Below are positions 23,949 to 32,801 of a stretch of DNA of 64,000 nt, piece after piece. The stretch spans positions 124,001 to 188,000 of the forward strand of contig JABLXC010000001.1 in assembly GCA_013178185.1 (NCBI GenBank). The letters are read 5' to 3'. A program made the position numbers and the translations under genes. Positions within the stretch are counted from its first letter, which is position 1. Every line of letters begins with the position of its first letter. Source of the stretch: Anaerolineae bacterium. Lineage in GTDB: Bacteria > Chloroflexota > Anaerolineae > Anaerolineales > Anaerolineaceae. Below the pieces are notes generated by a model. The model was given only the letters and a program-made list of their open reading frames with translations, searched no databases and was not told where the DNA came from.

Positions 23949-25481
23949 TTATAAGAAGGAAACCCGGTTGCGTCCTGATTCTTTGGCGTGGTAGAGGGCG
24001 CGGTCGGCCTGCTCTAACAGGTTGTCCAGGCTGGAGGGACAGCCAGGATCCGATGCTGCCACCCCCAGGCTGACGGTAACGCGCGGAGGTTGAGAGTATT
24101 CCAAAACTGGCAGCGCTTCGATGCGTTGTCGCAACCTCTCGGCCACACCCAGGGCGATTTCGAGGCCGGTTTCGGGAAGGATGGCGATGAACTCATCGCC
24201 GCCATAACGCCCAAAGATATCGCCACTGCGCAAATTCTCCTGGCAGGCACGCGCTGTTTCCTTCAGCGCTTTGTCTCCGGCACGGTGGCCAATGGTATCG
24301 TTCAGATGCTTGAAATGATCAATATCCAGCAGGATGACTGCAACGGGCAGACAGGCTTTGCGAGCGCGCGCGATTTCGCGTTCTGCCAACAAAATCACCT
24401 GGCGGCGGTTGAAAACCCCCGTGAGCGGATCGGTGGTGGCAAGGCGCCGAAGTTTCTCTTCGGCGCGCTTGCGTTCCTGGATGTCGCGCAGCACTGCCAG
24501 GTAAATGCCGGGACTGCCGGCCGATTCTCCCACCAACGACGATTGCACCTCGTACAGCCCGGTTGTCCCTTCCCGTTCGATCACAATTTCAACCTTCCCG
24601 TACCCGCGCTCAAACCAGGCTTTTTCGAAAGGGGGAAAATCGGCGATATTGCGCCCGATGGCGGAAAACTTCTCAACGGCCAGGATGCGCTGAGCGGCGG
24701 GATTCAGGTCAATGATGCGCAGATTTTGATCCAATACCAGGATGCCTTCCTGCATGTATTCGAACAGGTAATCGCGCGCCACTGGCAGAAGATCAAACAG
24801 GCGATAGCGGTAGAGCGCCCAGGCGATGATCAGATTGCCGGGACCGAAAGCGGCGGGGGTAATCTGGTGCAATTCAAACGGGACGAGCGAAAAATACGCC
24901 AACAGGCTGGCAACCCACGGGATCAGGACGCCCAGGAGAACGATGCCAACCTGGACGCGGTAGAGTTGTCCGGCGTACAGGTAACGAGAGATAAAGATGA
25001 GCGTTGTAAGAACGATCAAGCTGTAGGCGTACACCGTGTAGGCGATAAAACCTGGCCCGTTGGGAAAAACCAGCCGATTGAAAGGCTCGCCGGGGGAGAG
25101 AACAGGCTGACCGCGAAACAATCCATGCAGCCCGTCGCTCCAGATGAAGACCAGCATCAGGACTGCCAGGGGAATCAAACTTTTCCAGGTAAAATTTGCG
25201 CCTCTGGCGGCAGGGGGGCGGTAGAACTCAATTGAAAAGCCCAAATAAGCCAGCGGAGCGGCCACCGCGCCGAGGAACTGGATGTTATTCCAAAACAGCT
25301 TGCCAGAAAGACCGGGCGCGGCAAGCTGCAAGGCATAGCCGACCGCCCAGATGGTTTCAGAAAAGGCTACTGCCGCGAATAGCCGCGAGCCCGGCGACGA
25401 ACGCCGCCAGGCGATCAAGCCAACCCATAAAGATATCAACGCCGATAAAATATAGGGCAGGAGATAAAGAATAGGACTCAT
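23949..25481 (-). CDS. 7TM-PAS-GGDEF diguanylate cyclase
   Basis: Membrane diguanylate cyclase. Seven N-terminal helices (about residues 4-215) match the 7TM sensor module found in front of some kinases and cyclases (LLPYILSALISLWVGLIAW at the start, SIEFYRP, and a Trp-Ala helix pair). A PAS domain follows (about 225-340: ILVLDQNLRIIDLNPAAQRIL), then GGDEF with an intact GGDEF motif and RSGD five residues before it, the RxxD inhibitory site. The start at 25481 is preferred over an ATG at 25517, because the promoter's predicted transcription start (about 25512) lies inside the longer frame. The 3' end abuts the small-membrane-protein operon with 1 base between stops. Confidence 0.9.
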   Translation of the reverse strand: MSPILYLLPYILSALISLWVGLIAWRRSSPGSRLFAAVAFSETIWAVGYALQLAAPGLSGKLFWNNIQFLGAVAAPLAYLGFSIEFYRPPAARGANFTWKSLIPLAVLMLVFIWSDGLHGLFRGQPVLSPGEPFNRLVFPNGPGFIAYTVYAYSLIVLTTLIFISRYLYAGQLYRVQVGIVLLGVLIPWVASLLAYFSLVPFELHQITPAAFGPGNLIIAWALYRYRLFDLLPVARDYLFEYMQEGILVLDQNLRIIDLNPAAQRILAVEKFSAIGRNIADFPPFEKAWFERGYGKVEIVIEREGTTGLYEVQSSLVGESAGSPGIYLAVLRDIQERKRAEEKLRRLATTDPLTGVFNRRQVILLAEREIARARKACLPVAVILLDIDHFKHLNDTIGHRAGDKALKETARACQENLRSGDIFGRYGGDEFIAILPETGLEIALGVAERLRQRIEALPVLEYSQPPRVTVSLGVAASDPGCPSSLDNLLEQADRALYHAKESGRNRVSFL

Positions 25482-25518
25482 GGTGGGTGATGTGCCCCGG
25501 CAGGCGAGCCTTACCATA

Positions 25519-25546
25519 AGAATAGCATGAACCCGACATGTGTCAA
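25519..25546 (-). promoter_or_regulatory. Promoter of the 7TM-PAS-GGDEF gene
   Basis: On the minus strand: consensus TTGACA (25546-25541), 16 bases, TATTCT (25524-25519) with an extended TGC. The predicted start near 25512 fixes the coding start downstream of it. Confidence 0.75.
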
Positions 25547-25674
25547 GAAGGCAGTCGTCAGGGTGATTGGATTAATAGGTTTTTTATTTGCTCTTACACC
25601 AATTTACATCTCAGACCAGCGCCCCCTGGAGTCGCTGCGCGCCAGTTCGCTGGCCGATTTTTCGGAGTGAGGCG

Positions 25675-26436
25675 TTAGGCCTCCTTTTCCCATCCCAGGG
25701 CGGCTTCAAAGGCGGTTGCACTTGTGGTGAGGTTAACGCCATGTACGATCGAGCACATCGGGTCGCCGTTGAGTTCTCCCGCGCGAACTGAAACGCGCTC
25801 CATAGGTCGGATTTCATTGCTGTAGTTCACCTGCAGCCAGGCCATCCGTCTGCCCTGATATTCTTCGGGCAAAAAACAATCCGAGATCCATTCGATATAA
25901 TGCCCGTTGTTGACGTGGCCAACGATATCAATCATGCTGTAACGCGCCTGGAGGGCGAACTTTTCCGGCAGGTTCTCAGGCGGGTTGATCTTTTCGGGGA
26001 TTTCCTCGAGCGCGACGCGACCGACGTTCTCCGGCAGGTTGCCAGGCAGCGCTTGCGGCAGGAGCATCCTGCGGTTTTGCGGATCGATCAGCACCCAGGC
26101 TGAGGTGGCCGCAGCGTATTTTCCGCCGCTGCTGTCGAGGATGTTGAAATCGCGCATGAAGAACAGTTTGCGCTGGATGCCCTTCGGCCAGGTCTGGATG
26201 GTGACCCGCTCGCCGATGTTGGGGAACCTGTAAAAATAAATCTTGAGGCGCGCCAGCACCCAGATCATGCCGCTGGCCAGCATCTCGTTGTAGCCATAGC
26301 CGAGGTTATGGGCGTGGTGCGAGGCGGCCGCCGTCATCCAGCGAAAAAAACTGGCGGGCTTCCAGCGGCCTGCAAAATCGGATTCAAAGGCTTTGACAAG
26401 GACCTCTTCGGTCCATACCGGTATTGGGTTCGTCAT
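25675..26436 (-). CDS. Acyl-ACP thioesterase (FatA/FatB-like)
   Basis: Cytoplasmic hydrolase releasing fatty acids from acyl carrier protein. At 253 residues it carries two tandem hotdog domains. The first has FFRWMTAAASHHAHNLGYGY and the TWPKG strand with FFMRDFNI; the second has the active-site region SMIDIVGHVNNGHYIEWISDC, with the D-x-x-x-H-V-N-N pattern and the W-x-x-D/E tail expected of the bacterial acyl-ACP thioesterase family. GGAGAG lies 9 bases before the ATG. The Ldh2-type dehydrogenase gene lies 42 bases upstream and may share its message. Chain-length preference cannot be read. Confidence 0.9.
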   Translation of the reverse strand: MTNPIPVWTEEVLVKAFESDFAGRWKPASFFRWMTAAASHHAHNLGYGYNEMLASGMIWVLARLKIYFYRFPNIGERVTIQTWPKGIQRKLFFMRDFNILDSSGGKYAAATSAWVLIDPQNRRMLLPQALPGNLPENVGRVALEEIPEKINPPENLPEKFALQARYSMIDIVGHVNNGHYIEWISDCFLPEEYQGRRMAWLQVNYSNEIRPMERVSVRAGELNGDPMCSIVHGVNLTTSATAFEAALGWEKEA

Positions 26437-26478
26437 AGAAGCGTTCTCTCCTGGCTGCCATTCCGGGCGCGAGCGCGC

Positions 26479-27585
26479 TCAGAACGGGAAGTCATACTGG
26501 CTCAGGCCCAGCTCGGCCTGCATGATCTTGATCTCTTTTTGCAGGTTCGGCACGATGGCGACGCCCTGCTGGCGGACGAGCTTTTCCATCTCGTATTCTT
26601 TTTCCCCGGCGGTGTAGATGCGCTCCTGGCCGGGGGCTTTGCGCGAGGCGCGCAGTTCCCGCAGGATGCTGCCGGTGGTAGCCTTGAATTCCTCGAGCGG
26701 GATGAAGCTCTCGATATGGATCGCCATAAAGAAATGCCCGACGCGGAAATGCGCCTTCTGGCCAGCGGAGTCGAAGCCGGTCAACATCTGCAGGAAGGCG
26801 CCGCCCTGTAAGGAGGCAGAAAGGATCTCGACGATGGTCGCCAGACCATAACCCTTGTGTCCGCCCAGCTCTTCACCGGCGCCGCCTAGCGGCAGCAGCG
26901 CGGCCGCGTCGCGGGTCAAATCCAACAGGATGGCCGGAGAATCGGTCAGGAAAGCGCCATCCTGCCCGATCACCCATCCCGGCGGGGTGGGCAGTTCCTT
27001 GCGGGTGAGTGTTTCGATCTTGCCGCGTTGCGTGATCGAAGTCGCGGCGTCATAAAGGAAGGGGCAGTCTTCATCGGTGGGGCAGCCAAACGCAATCGGA
27101 TTGGTGCCAAGCATCGGTTGGACGCCAAAGGTGGGCGCGATGGAGGGCCGGGCGTTGGTAAAACTCATTCCGATCATCCCGGCGCGCACAGCCATCAACG
27201 GGTAATAACCGTCAATGCCAAAATGGGTTGAGTTGCGCACCGCCACCGCCCCCATGCCGTACTGGCGGGCTTTTTCGATTGCCAGGGTCATGGCACGATG
27301 GCCGATCACCATGCCGACGCCGTGATGCCCGTCCACCGTGGCGGTGGTCGGAGACTGGCGCACGATTTCAAAGTTTGTGACCGGCAGGTGCTGTCCGCTC
27401 TTGATGCGGTCATAGTACATTTTCAGCCGCCCGATGCCGTGCGACTCGACGCCGCGCAGGTCAGAGGCAATCAAGATCTCCGCGCTGATTTTGGCGTCTT
27501 CTTCTGGCACGCCGACGCCAATGAAAACGTCTTGGATGAAACTTTTCAACACATCCACAGGAACGAAACGGGTATTCTCCAGCAT
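26479..27585 (-). CDS. Ldh2-family NAD(P)-dependent oxidoreductase (malate/L-lactate/ureidoglycolate dehydrogenase)
   Basis: A 368-residue 2-hydroxyacid dehydrogenase of the type-2 malate/lactate family, unrelated to classical LDH. Visible family signatures: SDLRGVESHGIGRL with the catalytic His near residue 50, VAVRNSTHFGIDGYY near 120, MSFTNARPSIAPTFG and LGTNPIAFGCP, and GGHKGYGLATIVEIL near 245. GGGAG is 6 bases before the ATG. Possible substrates include malate, lactate, sulfolactate and ureidoglycolate; the lactate permease lies too far away to be evidence. Confidence 0.9.
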   Translation of the reverse strand: MLENTRFVPVDVLKSFIQDVFIGVGVPEEDAKISAEILIASDLRGVESHGIGRLKMYYDRIKSGQHLPVTNFEIVRQSPTTATVDGHHGVGMVIGHRAMTLAIEKARQYGMGAVAVRNSTHFGIDGYYPLMAVRAGMIGMSFTNARPSIAPTFGVQPMLGTNPIAFGCPTDEDCPFLYDAATSITQRGKIETLTRKELPTPPGWVIGQDGAFLTDSPAILLDLTRDAAALLPLGGAGEELGGHKGYGLATIVEILSASLQGGAFLQMLTGFDSAGQKAHFRVGHFFMAIHIESFIPLEEFKATTGSILRELRASRKAPGQERIYTAGEKEYEMEKLVRQQGVAIVPNLQKEIKIMQAELGLSQYDFPF

Positions 27586-27761
27586 TCTACACTCCCTTTA
27601 TCGAAGTAAAATGTAATCCAGTGTTCAGAGCACCAGCGCGCAAAACTGCCTGACAGCGTTCCCTATTGTACCCCTGCCAGGGGCAGATACGTCAACGCTT
27701 TCAAAACTTCTCGGACCTCTCGCTAAATAAATGGCCACCAGAAACGCTCGTGAGGCGCAGC

Positions 27762-28238
27762 TTACCGGCGCGCCCAGAGATGAAAGATCAGATCCTGGTC
27801 GAAGGTCGGCGCGCCGAAATCGTGCAAGGCGCGCAAGACCTGGGCGCGGTGATCCGTGCCGTGATTGACCACGTGTAACAGTACCTGCCAGGCTGGCCCT
27901 GGCATGCCTGGGGAGATGTACAGCAGGCTGGCTTCATCCAGGGCGCCGGCGTACGCTGCCCATTCCTGGGCGCCCGCCTGCCACAAATGGTAAGCGCTCT
28001 GACGGGTTGGGTAACCGGCAGGATCGGGGTTGTACGACCGGGCGTCCGGCAGTCCCTTCAAGCCGCGCAGCCAGCGGCCCTCTACCGCCGTCAGGTGAAC
28101 CATCTGGTTGCGGATCGAGCCGTGCGAATAGGGGATTTCCTGGACGAATTGCGCATCGGAAAGCCCCATGATGCTCTCCCAAAGCTGCCGGTGGAGGGTA
28201 TCGTGATATTGCAGGATGGGCTGAATCAATTCTAACAT
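27762..28238 (-). CDS. DinB-family protein
   Basis: A 158-residue four-helix-bundle protein of the DinB/YfiT type. The potential metal ligands are at the expected places: His in MVHLTAVEGRWL (helix 2) and the HVVNHGTDHRAQV motif (helix 4) holding the second and third His. The tail LIFHLWARR matches many DinB proteins. Some members are metal-dependent thiol transferases (bacillithiol, mycothiol) or hydrolases; activity here is unknown. The ATG at 28238 is chosen over an upstream codon at 28256 because a TGCTATACT extended -10 lies between them. Confidence 0.85.
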   Translation of the reverse strand: MLELIQPILQYHDTLHRQLWESIMGLSDAQFVQEIPYSHGSIRNQMVHLTAVEGRWLRGLKGLPDARSYNPDPAGYPTRQSAYHLWQAGAQEWAAYAGALDEASLLYISPGMPGPAWQVLLHVVNHGTDHRAQVLRALHDFGAPTFDQDLIFHLWARR

Positions 28239-28244
28239 GGACGT

Positions 28245-28250
28245 AGTATA
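28245..28250 (-). promoter_or_regulatory. Extended -10 element directly before the DinB gene
   Basis: TGCTATACT on the minus strand, with TATACT at 28250-28245, 6 bases before the ATG. A leaderless message is expected. No -35 consensus is seen. Confidence 0.5.
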
Positions 28251-28402
28251 GCACATCCCCGGTGGAGAGCGGCGGGGATGTGCGGGGCGCGGCGCGTATT
28301 TTTTAAGGGCTCTCCCGCCGCATAAATTTTCAAACGCCGCTACAATAAGGGTATCGAGCGGTAGAAAATCATATCCCCTTATTAATTAGGAAAAGTGACG
28401 TG

Positions 28403-28825
28403 ATGCGGCCTTCCTGGGACTCTTACTTTATCAAAATTGCCGAAGACGTGGCGCTGCGCAGCACCTGCGACCGCGCTCAGGTTGGGGCGGTGCTGGTGCG
28501 CGAGAAGCATATCATCTCTACCGGTTACAACGGCTCCCCGGCCGGGTTGGAACACTGCGATGACGTTGGCCACCTGATGGTAGATGGCCACTGCGTCCGC
28601 ACTGTTCACGCCGAAGTGAACGCCATCATCCAGGCGGCAGTATTTGGGCTGGCAACGCGCGATTCGGTCTGCTACGTAACCCACTTCCCGTGCTTGCACT
28701 GCACCAAAATGCTTATCAACGCCCGCATCTCGCGGCTGGTCTACCAGAGCGCTTACCGCATTGACCCGACCGCGCTGGAGTTCCTGGAAAAAGCGGGCGT
28801 CGAATTAACGCAGCTAACCGCCTGA
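28403..28825 (+). CDS. dCMP deaminase / cytidine-deoxycytidylate deaminase family
   Basis: Zinc enzyme of pyrimidine salvage that deaminates dCMP to dUMP. Zinc and catalytic residues are H69 and E71 (VHAEVNAII) and C97, C100 (PCLHC). The N-terminal RPSWDSYFIKIAEDVALRST is characteristic of ComEB/dCMP deaminases, and the GYNGSPAGLEHC segment is typical of bacterial dCMP deaminase. At 140 residues the length is normal. The ATG at 28403 follows a GTG by one codon; AGGA lies about 11 bases upstream. It stands alone. Confidence 0.93.
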   Translation: MRPSWDSYFIKIAEDVALRSTCDRAQVGAVLVREKHIISTGYNGSPAGLEHCDDVGHLMVDGHCVRTVHAEVNAIIQAAVFGLATRDSVCYVTHFPCLHCTKMLINARISRLVYQSAYRIDPTALEFLEKAGVELTQLTA

Positions 28826-29031
28826 GCGTGTCTTGCAACAATGGCGGGCATAAATTGGAACAAGCCGTTTTGCAAAAATCGGGGTGTTCTTCCTGTTGTA
28901 ATTTAGGCAGTATCTCATAAAATAATGTTAAATTCCACTCATTATAAAAACTGCAATGCCCTCAAGTATCGCGATCCACCAGGTTTTTAAGACAAAGTAA
29001 ACGAGAATAAAACCAAAAAGAGGGGGCAACT

Positions 29032-30021
29032 ATGATGAGCACTGAGAGGATTTGTCCAAATTGCGGTGAACGACTGGCGGCGGACTGGTTGTTCTGTGAA
29101 AACTGCGGGGTTGCGCTGCGCGCCAGCGTGCCTTCTGCTCCCGGCGCGGCGCTTGGCCCTCAGACAAAGCGGGTAGACCAAAAGCTGTGGTTGATCCTGG
29201 CAGCCGCGGTAGCAGCGCTGTGTTGCTGTGCTACTGCGGCAGCGGGCTATTGGACGCGCCAAAGCTGGTTCCCCTATATTCAGGGGCTGACGAGCGACCC
29301 AACGCAAACCGCGCCAGCGGACCTGCCCAATCCAACAACAAACGCAACTACCAGTGTGCCCACCGAAGCCTCGTTGGCGACGGCAACGACGTCTCCCCCC
29401 GACGTCACAAAAACCGCTCCCACACCTACGGCAAAGGCGCTTACCTGGCAGGATGATTTTTCTTCCAAGAATTCGGGATGGCATGTTTATGAGGATGCAG
29501 ACGGCTACGCCAGTTATCATGAGGGCGGCGTTTTCGCCATCGCGGTGGCTCAGCCCGACCTGGAGCTGAGGAGCTGGCCTGAGCTGCCTGAAGGGGGGAA
29601 GGTTGGCGACGTCAGCGTCACGGTAAGCGGCTTTAAAGTGGAAGGGGAAGGCTGGTGGGGGATCATCTGCCGATACAGCGACGACGACAATTATTACCAG
29701 CTGGGCATTGATGGACCGGCTTTCACCGTCGTCAAAACCGTGAACGGGAGCGAGATGGCGCTAACCCAGCCGGAATGGATCGAGACCGATGCCCTGAACC
29801 CGGACGGATACGAGAACGGCATGATCCCGGTGACGATGCGCTGCGAGGGCAACACGATCGAGATCGAGATTGATGGCGTGAGCGTCTTTAAGACCCAGGA
29901 CTCTAGCTTGGTGGAGGGCGAGCCCATGATCTACGCTGCTTCCTATGACGTGGTGGGTGACGTGGACGGCTATTACATTAAGGTGCTCTTCGATAATTTT
30001 CAGATCAACGCGCGGCGCTAG
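29032..30021 (+). CDS. Zinc-ribbon, single-helix protein with extracytoplasmic beta-sandwich domain
   Basis: A 329-residue membrane-anchored protein. The N-terminal zinc ribbon has C8-x2-C11 and C22-x2-C25 (CPNCGERLAADWLFCENCG). A single helix follows at about residues 53-77, with an unusual cysteine run (LCCCATAAAGYW). A Thr/Pro-rich linker (about 85-140) leads to a beta-rich outer domain (about 145-329) of the concanavalin-like/DUF1080 glycoside-binding sort (WQDDFSSKNSGWHVYEDADG, ending YYIKVLFDNFQI). It is followed 17 bases later by a second zinc-ribbon protein, with which it forms an operon. The role is unknown; a surface carbohydrate- or polymer-binding function is a guess from fold. 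Confidence 0.72.
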   Translation: MMSTERICPNCGERLAADWLFCENCGVALRASVPSAPGAALGPQTKRVDQKLWLILAAAVAALCCCATAAAGYWTRQSWFPYIQGLTSDPTQTAPADLPNPTTNATTSVPTEASLATATTSPPDVTKTAPTPTAKALTWQDDFSSKNSGWHVYEDADGYASYHEGGVFAIAVAQPDLELRSWPELPEGGKVGDVSVTVSGFKVEGEGWWGIICRYSDDDNYYQLGIDGPAFTVVKTVNGSEMALTQPEWIETDALNPDGYENGMIPVTMRCEGNTIEIEIDGVSVFKTQDSSLVEGEPMIYAASYDVVGDVDGYYIKVLFDNFQINARR

Positions 30022-30038
30022 GGAGAAAGCGAGGGGAT

Positions 30039-32681
30039 ATGAACCAGCCAAACCGATATTGTGGTAATTGCGGCAAACCGGTCGGCGCGCAAACGCGCTT
30101 TTGCGGGTATTGCGGCTATCCGGTTGGAACCACGCCCGGCCAACTCCCGACAGGCGGTGGGCAAAGAACCGCCGTGAAAGGGCAAACCCAGGGTACAAAA
30201 CGGCGCATTCCGGTAATCTGGGCAGCGCTGGGTGGGTTTGTGGCGTTGGTGGTCTGTCTGGCGGGGGCGGGGATTGTGATCTGGCTGCTGTCAGCCGGCA
30301 CTTTGCAGCCCGGCGGCGGCAAAAGCCAAATCGCTCCTTCGGCGGCTGGAAAGGCGATCGAAACGCTGCCGGTCGTTCCAGGGGCCGTGGTGAGGGACTC
30401 GCGCGGGGCAACGCTGGCGATGCCAGCCGGCAACCAACCAGAGGGATACCAGGCTTCGCTGGTTTCCTACGAGCCAGGCGGCTCGACTGGGAAAGAACTG
30501 ACTAAACTGTTTGGCAATGACTTGACGCTGTACAGCCTTACCTCCTCGACGATGGACGGCATCGGCCACAGCGAGCTGACCTTACCTGCGACTTCGCCGG
30601 ATTCCAGATTGGGCGTGCTGGTGGACGGTTCGGCGTTGACGATCCTTCCTGACCCGCCGGTGAACGGTAAACTGACCGCTTACCCAAGGGTAACCGGCGG
30701 GGGCGGCCCTGGCGAGCCCAACCTGTACGTGGTGCTGGACGCCAAAGACCTGACGGAGCTCTCCGCGCCGGGTCCGCTCAAGCTGGCTGCGCCAGCGCCC
30801 GGATCAGGAAAGCAGACCGCCACAGGCGGCGTATCTTGCTCCAAGTGGTGGCACCTGAACGACTGCCGGACGAATGCCAGCAAAAGCGTGTATGTCTATT
30901 ACAAACGCTCAGACGCCCCGGCCAGCATCCAGAAAAACGTGGACGCCAAGATTGACGATCTGATCGCCAAAACTGAGGATATCTTCAACACCTATTACGA
31001 CCAGGGAAACAAATTTTCGCAGGCCAACATCTCCTCGAACCGCTACGTGACCATCCGGGTGAGCAGCTCTTACAAGGAGCCTTTCTATTCTTATAAAACA
31101 GGCAACATTTACCTGGGATGGGGGGTGGTGGAGAATATCGCCAGCGGGGAGTTCTGTACGCTGGCGCACGAGATCATGCACTGGGTGCAGGACGAACAGT
31201 ATGTGATGACGACCTCTGCGGGATCGGGGTCCGAGTCGTGGTGGTTGGAAATGTCTGCCATGTACGGCGCATATTTCTATTCGCCAACCTGCATCGAGAC
31301 GACCATCACGACCTACGGCGCGCAGACCATCAAGGATAAACGGAGGGCTTACCAGGCAGAGCCTTTCACCTGGGCATCGGGAGAGGACGCCCGCTACATC
31401 CAGGGCATCCAGTTTTATCTTGGGGTGTGCAGCGGACCTGGGTGCGCGATTTCGCAGGCAGACCTGATCAGCGCGGTCAACGCCGGGAGCTACCCGTACG
31501 ATGCTGCAAAACAAGCCGCTTACGTGGCGCTGGCCAAGGATACCGGCCTGTACATGCTCGGCGAGCCGCCAACCCAGGGAAACACGGCCGCGCCGATCCC
31601 GCCCTCCTATACCACCAGCGGGACGCTCTACGAATATATCCTCTACGACAGCGGCAGAAAGACTGCACCGCTTCAATTCTCGTCAGATAGCGGCAACCAG
31701 TTCAAACTGATTTCGCCGATGAAAGCCTCGGTGATAGCGAATATCGAGAAGGGCGGAGAATACCCGTTCTTCGCGGGGAACGGGGAAGCGGTGAACGGCA
31801 TCACCAAGCCAACCATTCCGGTCATGCTGAGGGTTGCGCCAGGGGCGGCTTTTTGGGCAAAGATGGACAACCAGAATGCGGTCTTCTATGACGGGACGAA
31901 GGAAATGCTGCTGGGGCCTATTGGCAAAATGGGCGGCACTGGGGTACGCGTCCTGGCAGTGGCGCCGGCCGCCCCGGCGACTTTTAACCTGACTTACGAA
32001 GCAGCCGACCTGAGCGGCGACTGGGGCGCCGAGGGAGCAAACGTGACGCTGATCCGAAACGAATGTCCGGACAGCAAGTTCGACACAGCCGAAGCCGGAA
32101 ACTTCTTTGCCGAAGATAAGTTCATGTCCCTGATCAGCGGCAATGGGACATACCTGCTCGACCCGGCAAAACCGGACGGTAGCCATTACATCTGGCAGGC
32201 AGCGGGGGAGACGGGGGATGCTCAGATCGTCTCGGATATTACGGTGGACGCGGACAAAGCGACGCTGAAATATAAAATTCACATCCCCAAACCGGCTCCC
32301 GAAAGCTCGGCGCTGCCGGGCGCTGCACTGCTGGGAACCGCCGGGACGCTGGGCCTGGCCGGCAAGCAACGCAGGAACCTGCTGCTGGCGCTGCTGGTCT
32401 TGCTACCGCTGCTGCTGGCGGGGTGCGAGGGGTTTGCCTTCTGGGGGGATATTCAGGGGACCTACACGTTCGACAAGATGACCTATACCGATCCCGGTAC
32501 CAACCCGGGTACGACCTTCCCGTGGGCGCTGAGCGGCAAGGGGGAGATCGACATGGCAGTCAGTTTTGACGTCGGAAAAGAAGAGCCCTTGTGCCATACG
32601 GTGATCGGGCTGGACCTCAAAGGCAAGATCGGCCCGGATGGGAGCATTAGCCCGCCCGACATGAGCGATGAAGAAGAATGA
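30039..32681 (+). CDS. Zinc-ribbon membrane-anchored putative gluzincin metalloprotease with internal lipobox
   Basis: An 880-residue protein. The zinc ribbon C8-x2-C11, C22-x2-C25 is followed by one helix (about 58-86) and a long outer part. Residues 377-381 read HEIMH, the HExxH zinc-protease signature, and E404 (in WWLEMSAMYG) is a suitable third ligand 22 residues on, so a gluzincin-type peptidase is predicted. Near the end, residues about 775-796 read like a complete second lipoprotein signal: KQRR, a leucine-rich core and LLAGC with the Cys at 796, followed by an 85-residue acidic-tailed domain. There is no Met before it, so the reading frame looks like a fusion of a protease and a lipoprotein. 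Co-transcribed with the preceding gene. Confidence 0.7.
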   Translation: MNQPNRYCGNCGKPVGAQTRFCGYCGYPVGTTPGQLPTGGGQRTAVKGQTQGTKRRIPVIWAALGGFVALVVCLAGAGIVIWLLSAGTLQPGGGKSQIAPSAAGKAIETLPVVPGAVVRDSRGATLAMPAGNQPEGYQASLVSYEPGGSTGKELTKLFGNDLTLYSLTSSTMDGIGHSELTLPATSPDSRLGVLVDGSALTILPDPPVNGKLTAYPRVTGGGGPGEPNLYVVLDAKDLTELSAPGPLKLAAPAPGSGKQTATGGVSCSKWWHLNDCRTNASKSVYVYYKRSDAPASIQKNVDAKIDDLIAKTEDIFNTYYDQGNKFSQANISSNRYVTIRVSSSYKEPFYSYKTGNIYLGWGVVENIASGEFCTLAHEIMHWVQDEQYVMTTSAGSGSESWWLEMSAMYGAYFYSPTCIETTITTYGAQTIKDKRRAYQAEPFTWASGEDARYIQGIQFYLGVCSGPGCAISQADLISAVNAGSYPYDAAKQAAYVALAKDTGLYMLGEPPTQGNTAAPIPPSYTTSGTLYEYILYDSGRKTAPLQFSSDSGNQFKLISPMKASVIANIEKGGEYPFFAGNGEAVNGITKPTIPVMLRVAPGAAFWAKMDNQNAVFYDGTKEMLLGPIGKMGGTGVRVLAVAPAAPATFNLTYEAADLSGDWGAEGANVTLIRNECPDSKFDTAEAGNFFAEDKFMSLISGNGTYLLDPAKPDGSHYIWQAAGETGDAQIVSDITVDADKATLKYKIHIPKPAPESSALPGAALLGTAGTLGLAGKQRRNLLLALLVLLPLLLAGCEGFAFWGDIQGTYTFDKMTYTDPGTNPGTTFPWALSGKGEIDMAVSFDVGKEEPLCHTVIGLDLKGKIGPDGSISPPDMSDEEE

Positions 32682-32719
32682 TCGTTCTGAAGAAGCGAAA
32701 GGATTTTGCCACTAGCTTT

Positions 32720-32771
32720 GCGGCGCCCTAGAACCAGACCAATTCTCTGGGTTCTGCCGGGCGCCGCGCTT
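32720..32771 (+). terminator. Probable terminator after the zinc-ribbon operon
   Basis: GCGGCGCCC (32720-32728) pairs perfectly with GGGCGCCGC (32759-32767); an inner AGAACC/GGTTCT stem extends it. It is followed by GCTTTT, a short T run. It lies between two convergent genes. Confidence 0.6.
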
Positions 32772-32801
32772 TTATGGTTGCAACCGTTAATAGTTGATTT
32801 C

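Noticed and set aside
24090-25235. Long plus-strand frame (381 residues) opposite the 7TM-PAS-GGDEF gene
   Set aside because: It is antisense to a gene with clear domains and intact motifs, has no ribosome binding site and a low-complexity-like composition; it is a product of high GC at third positions.
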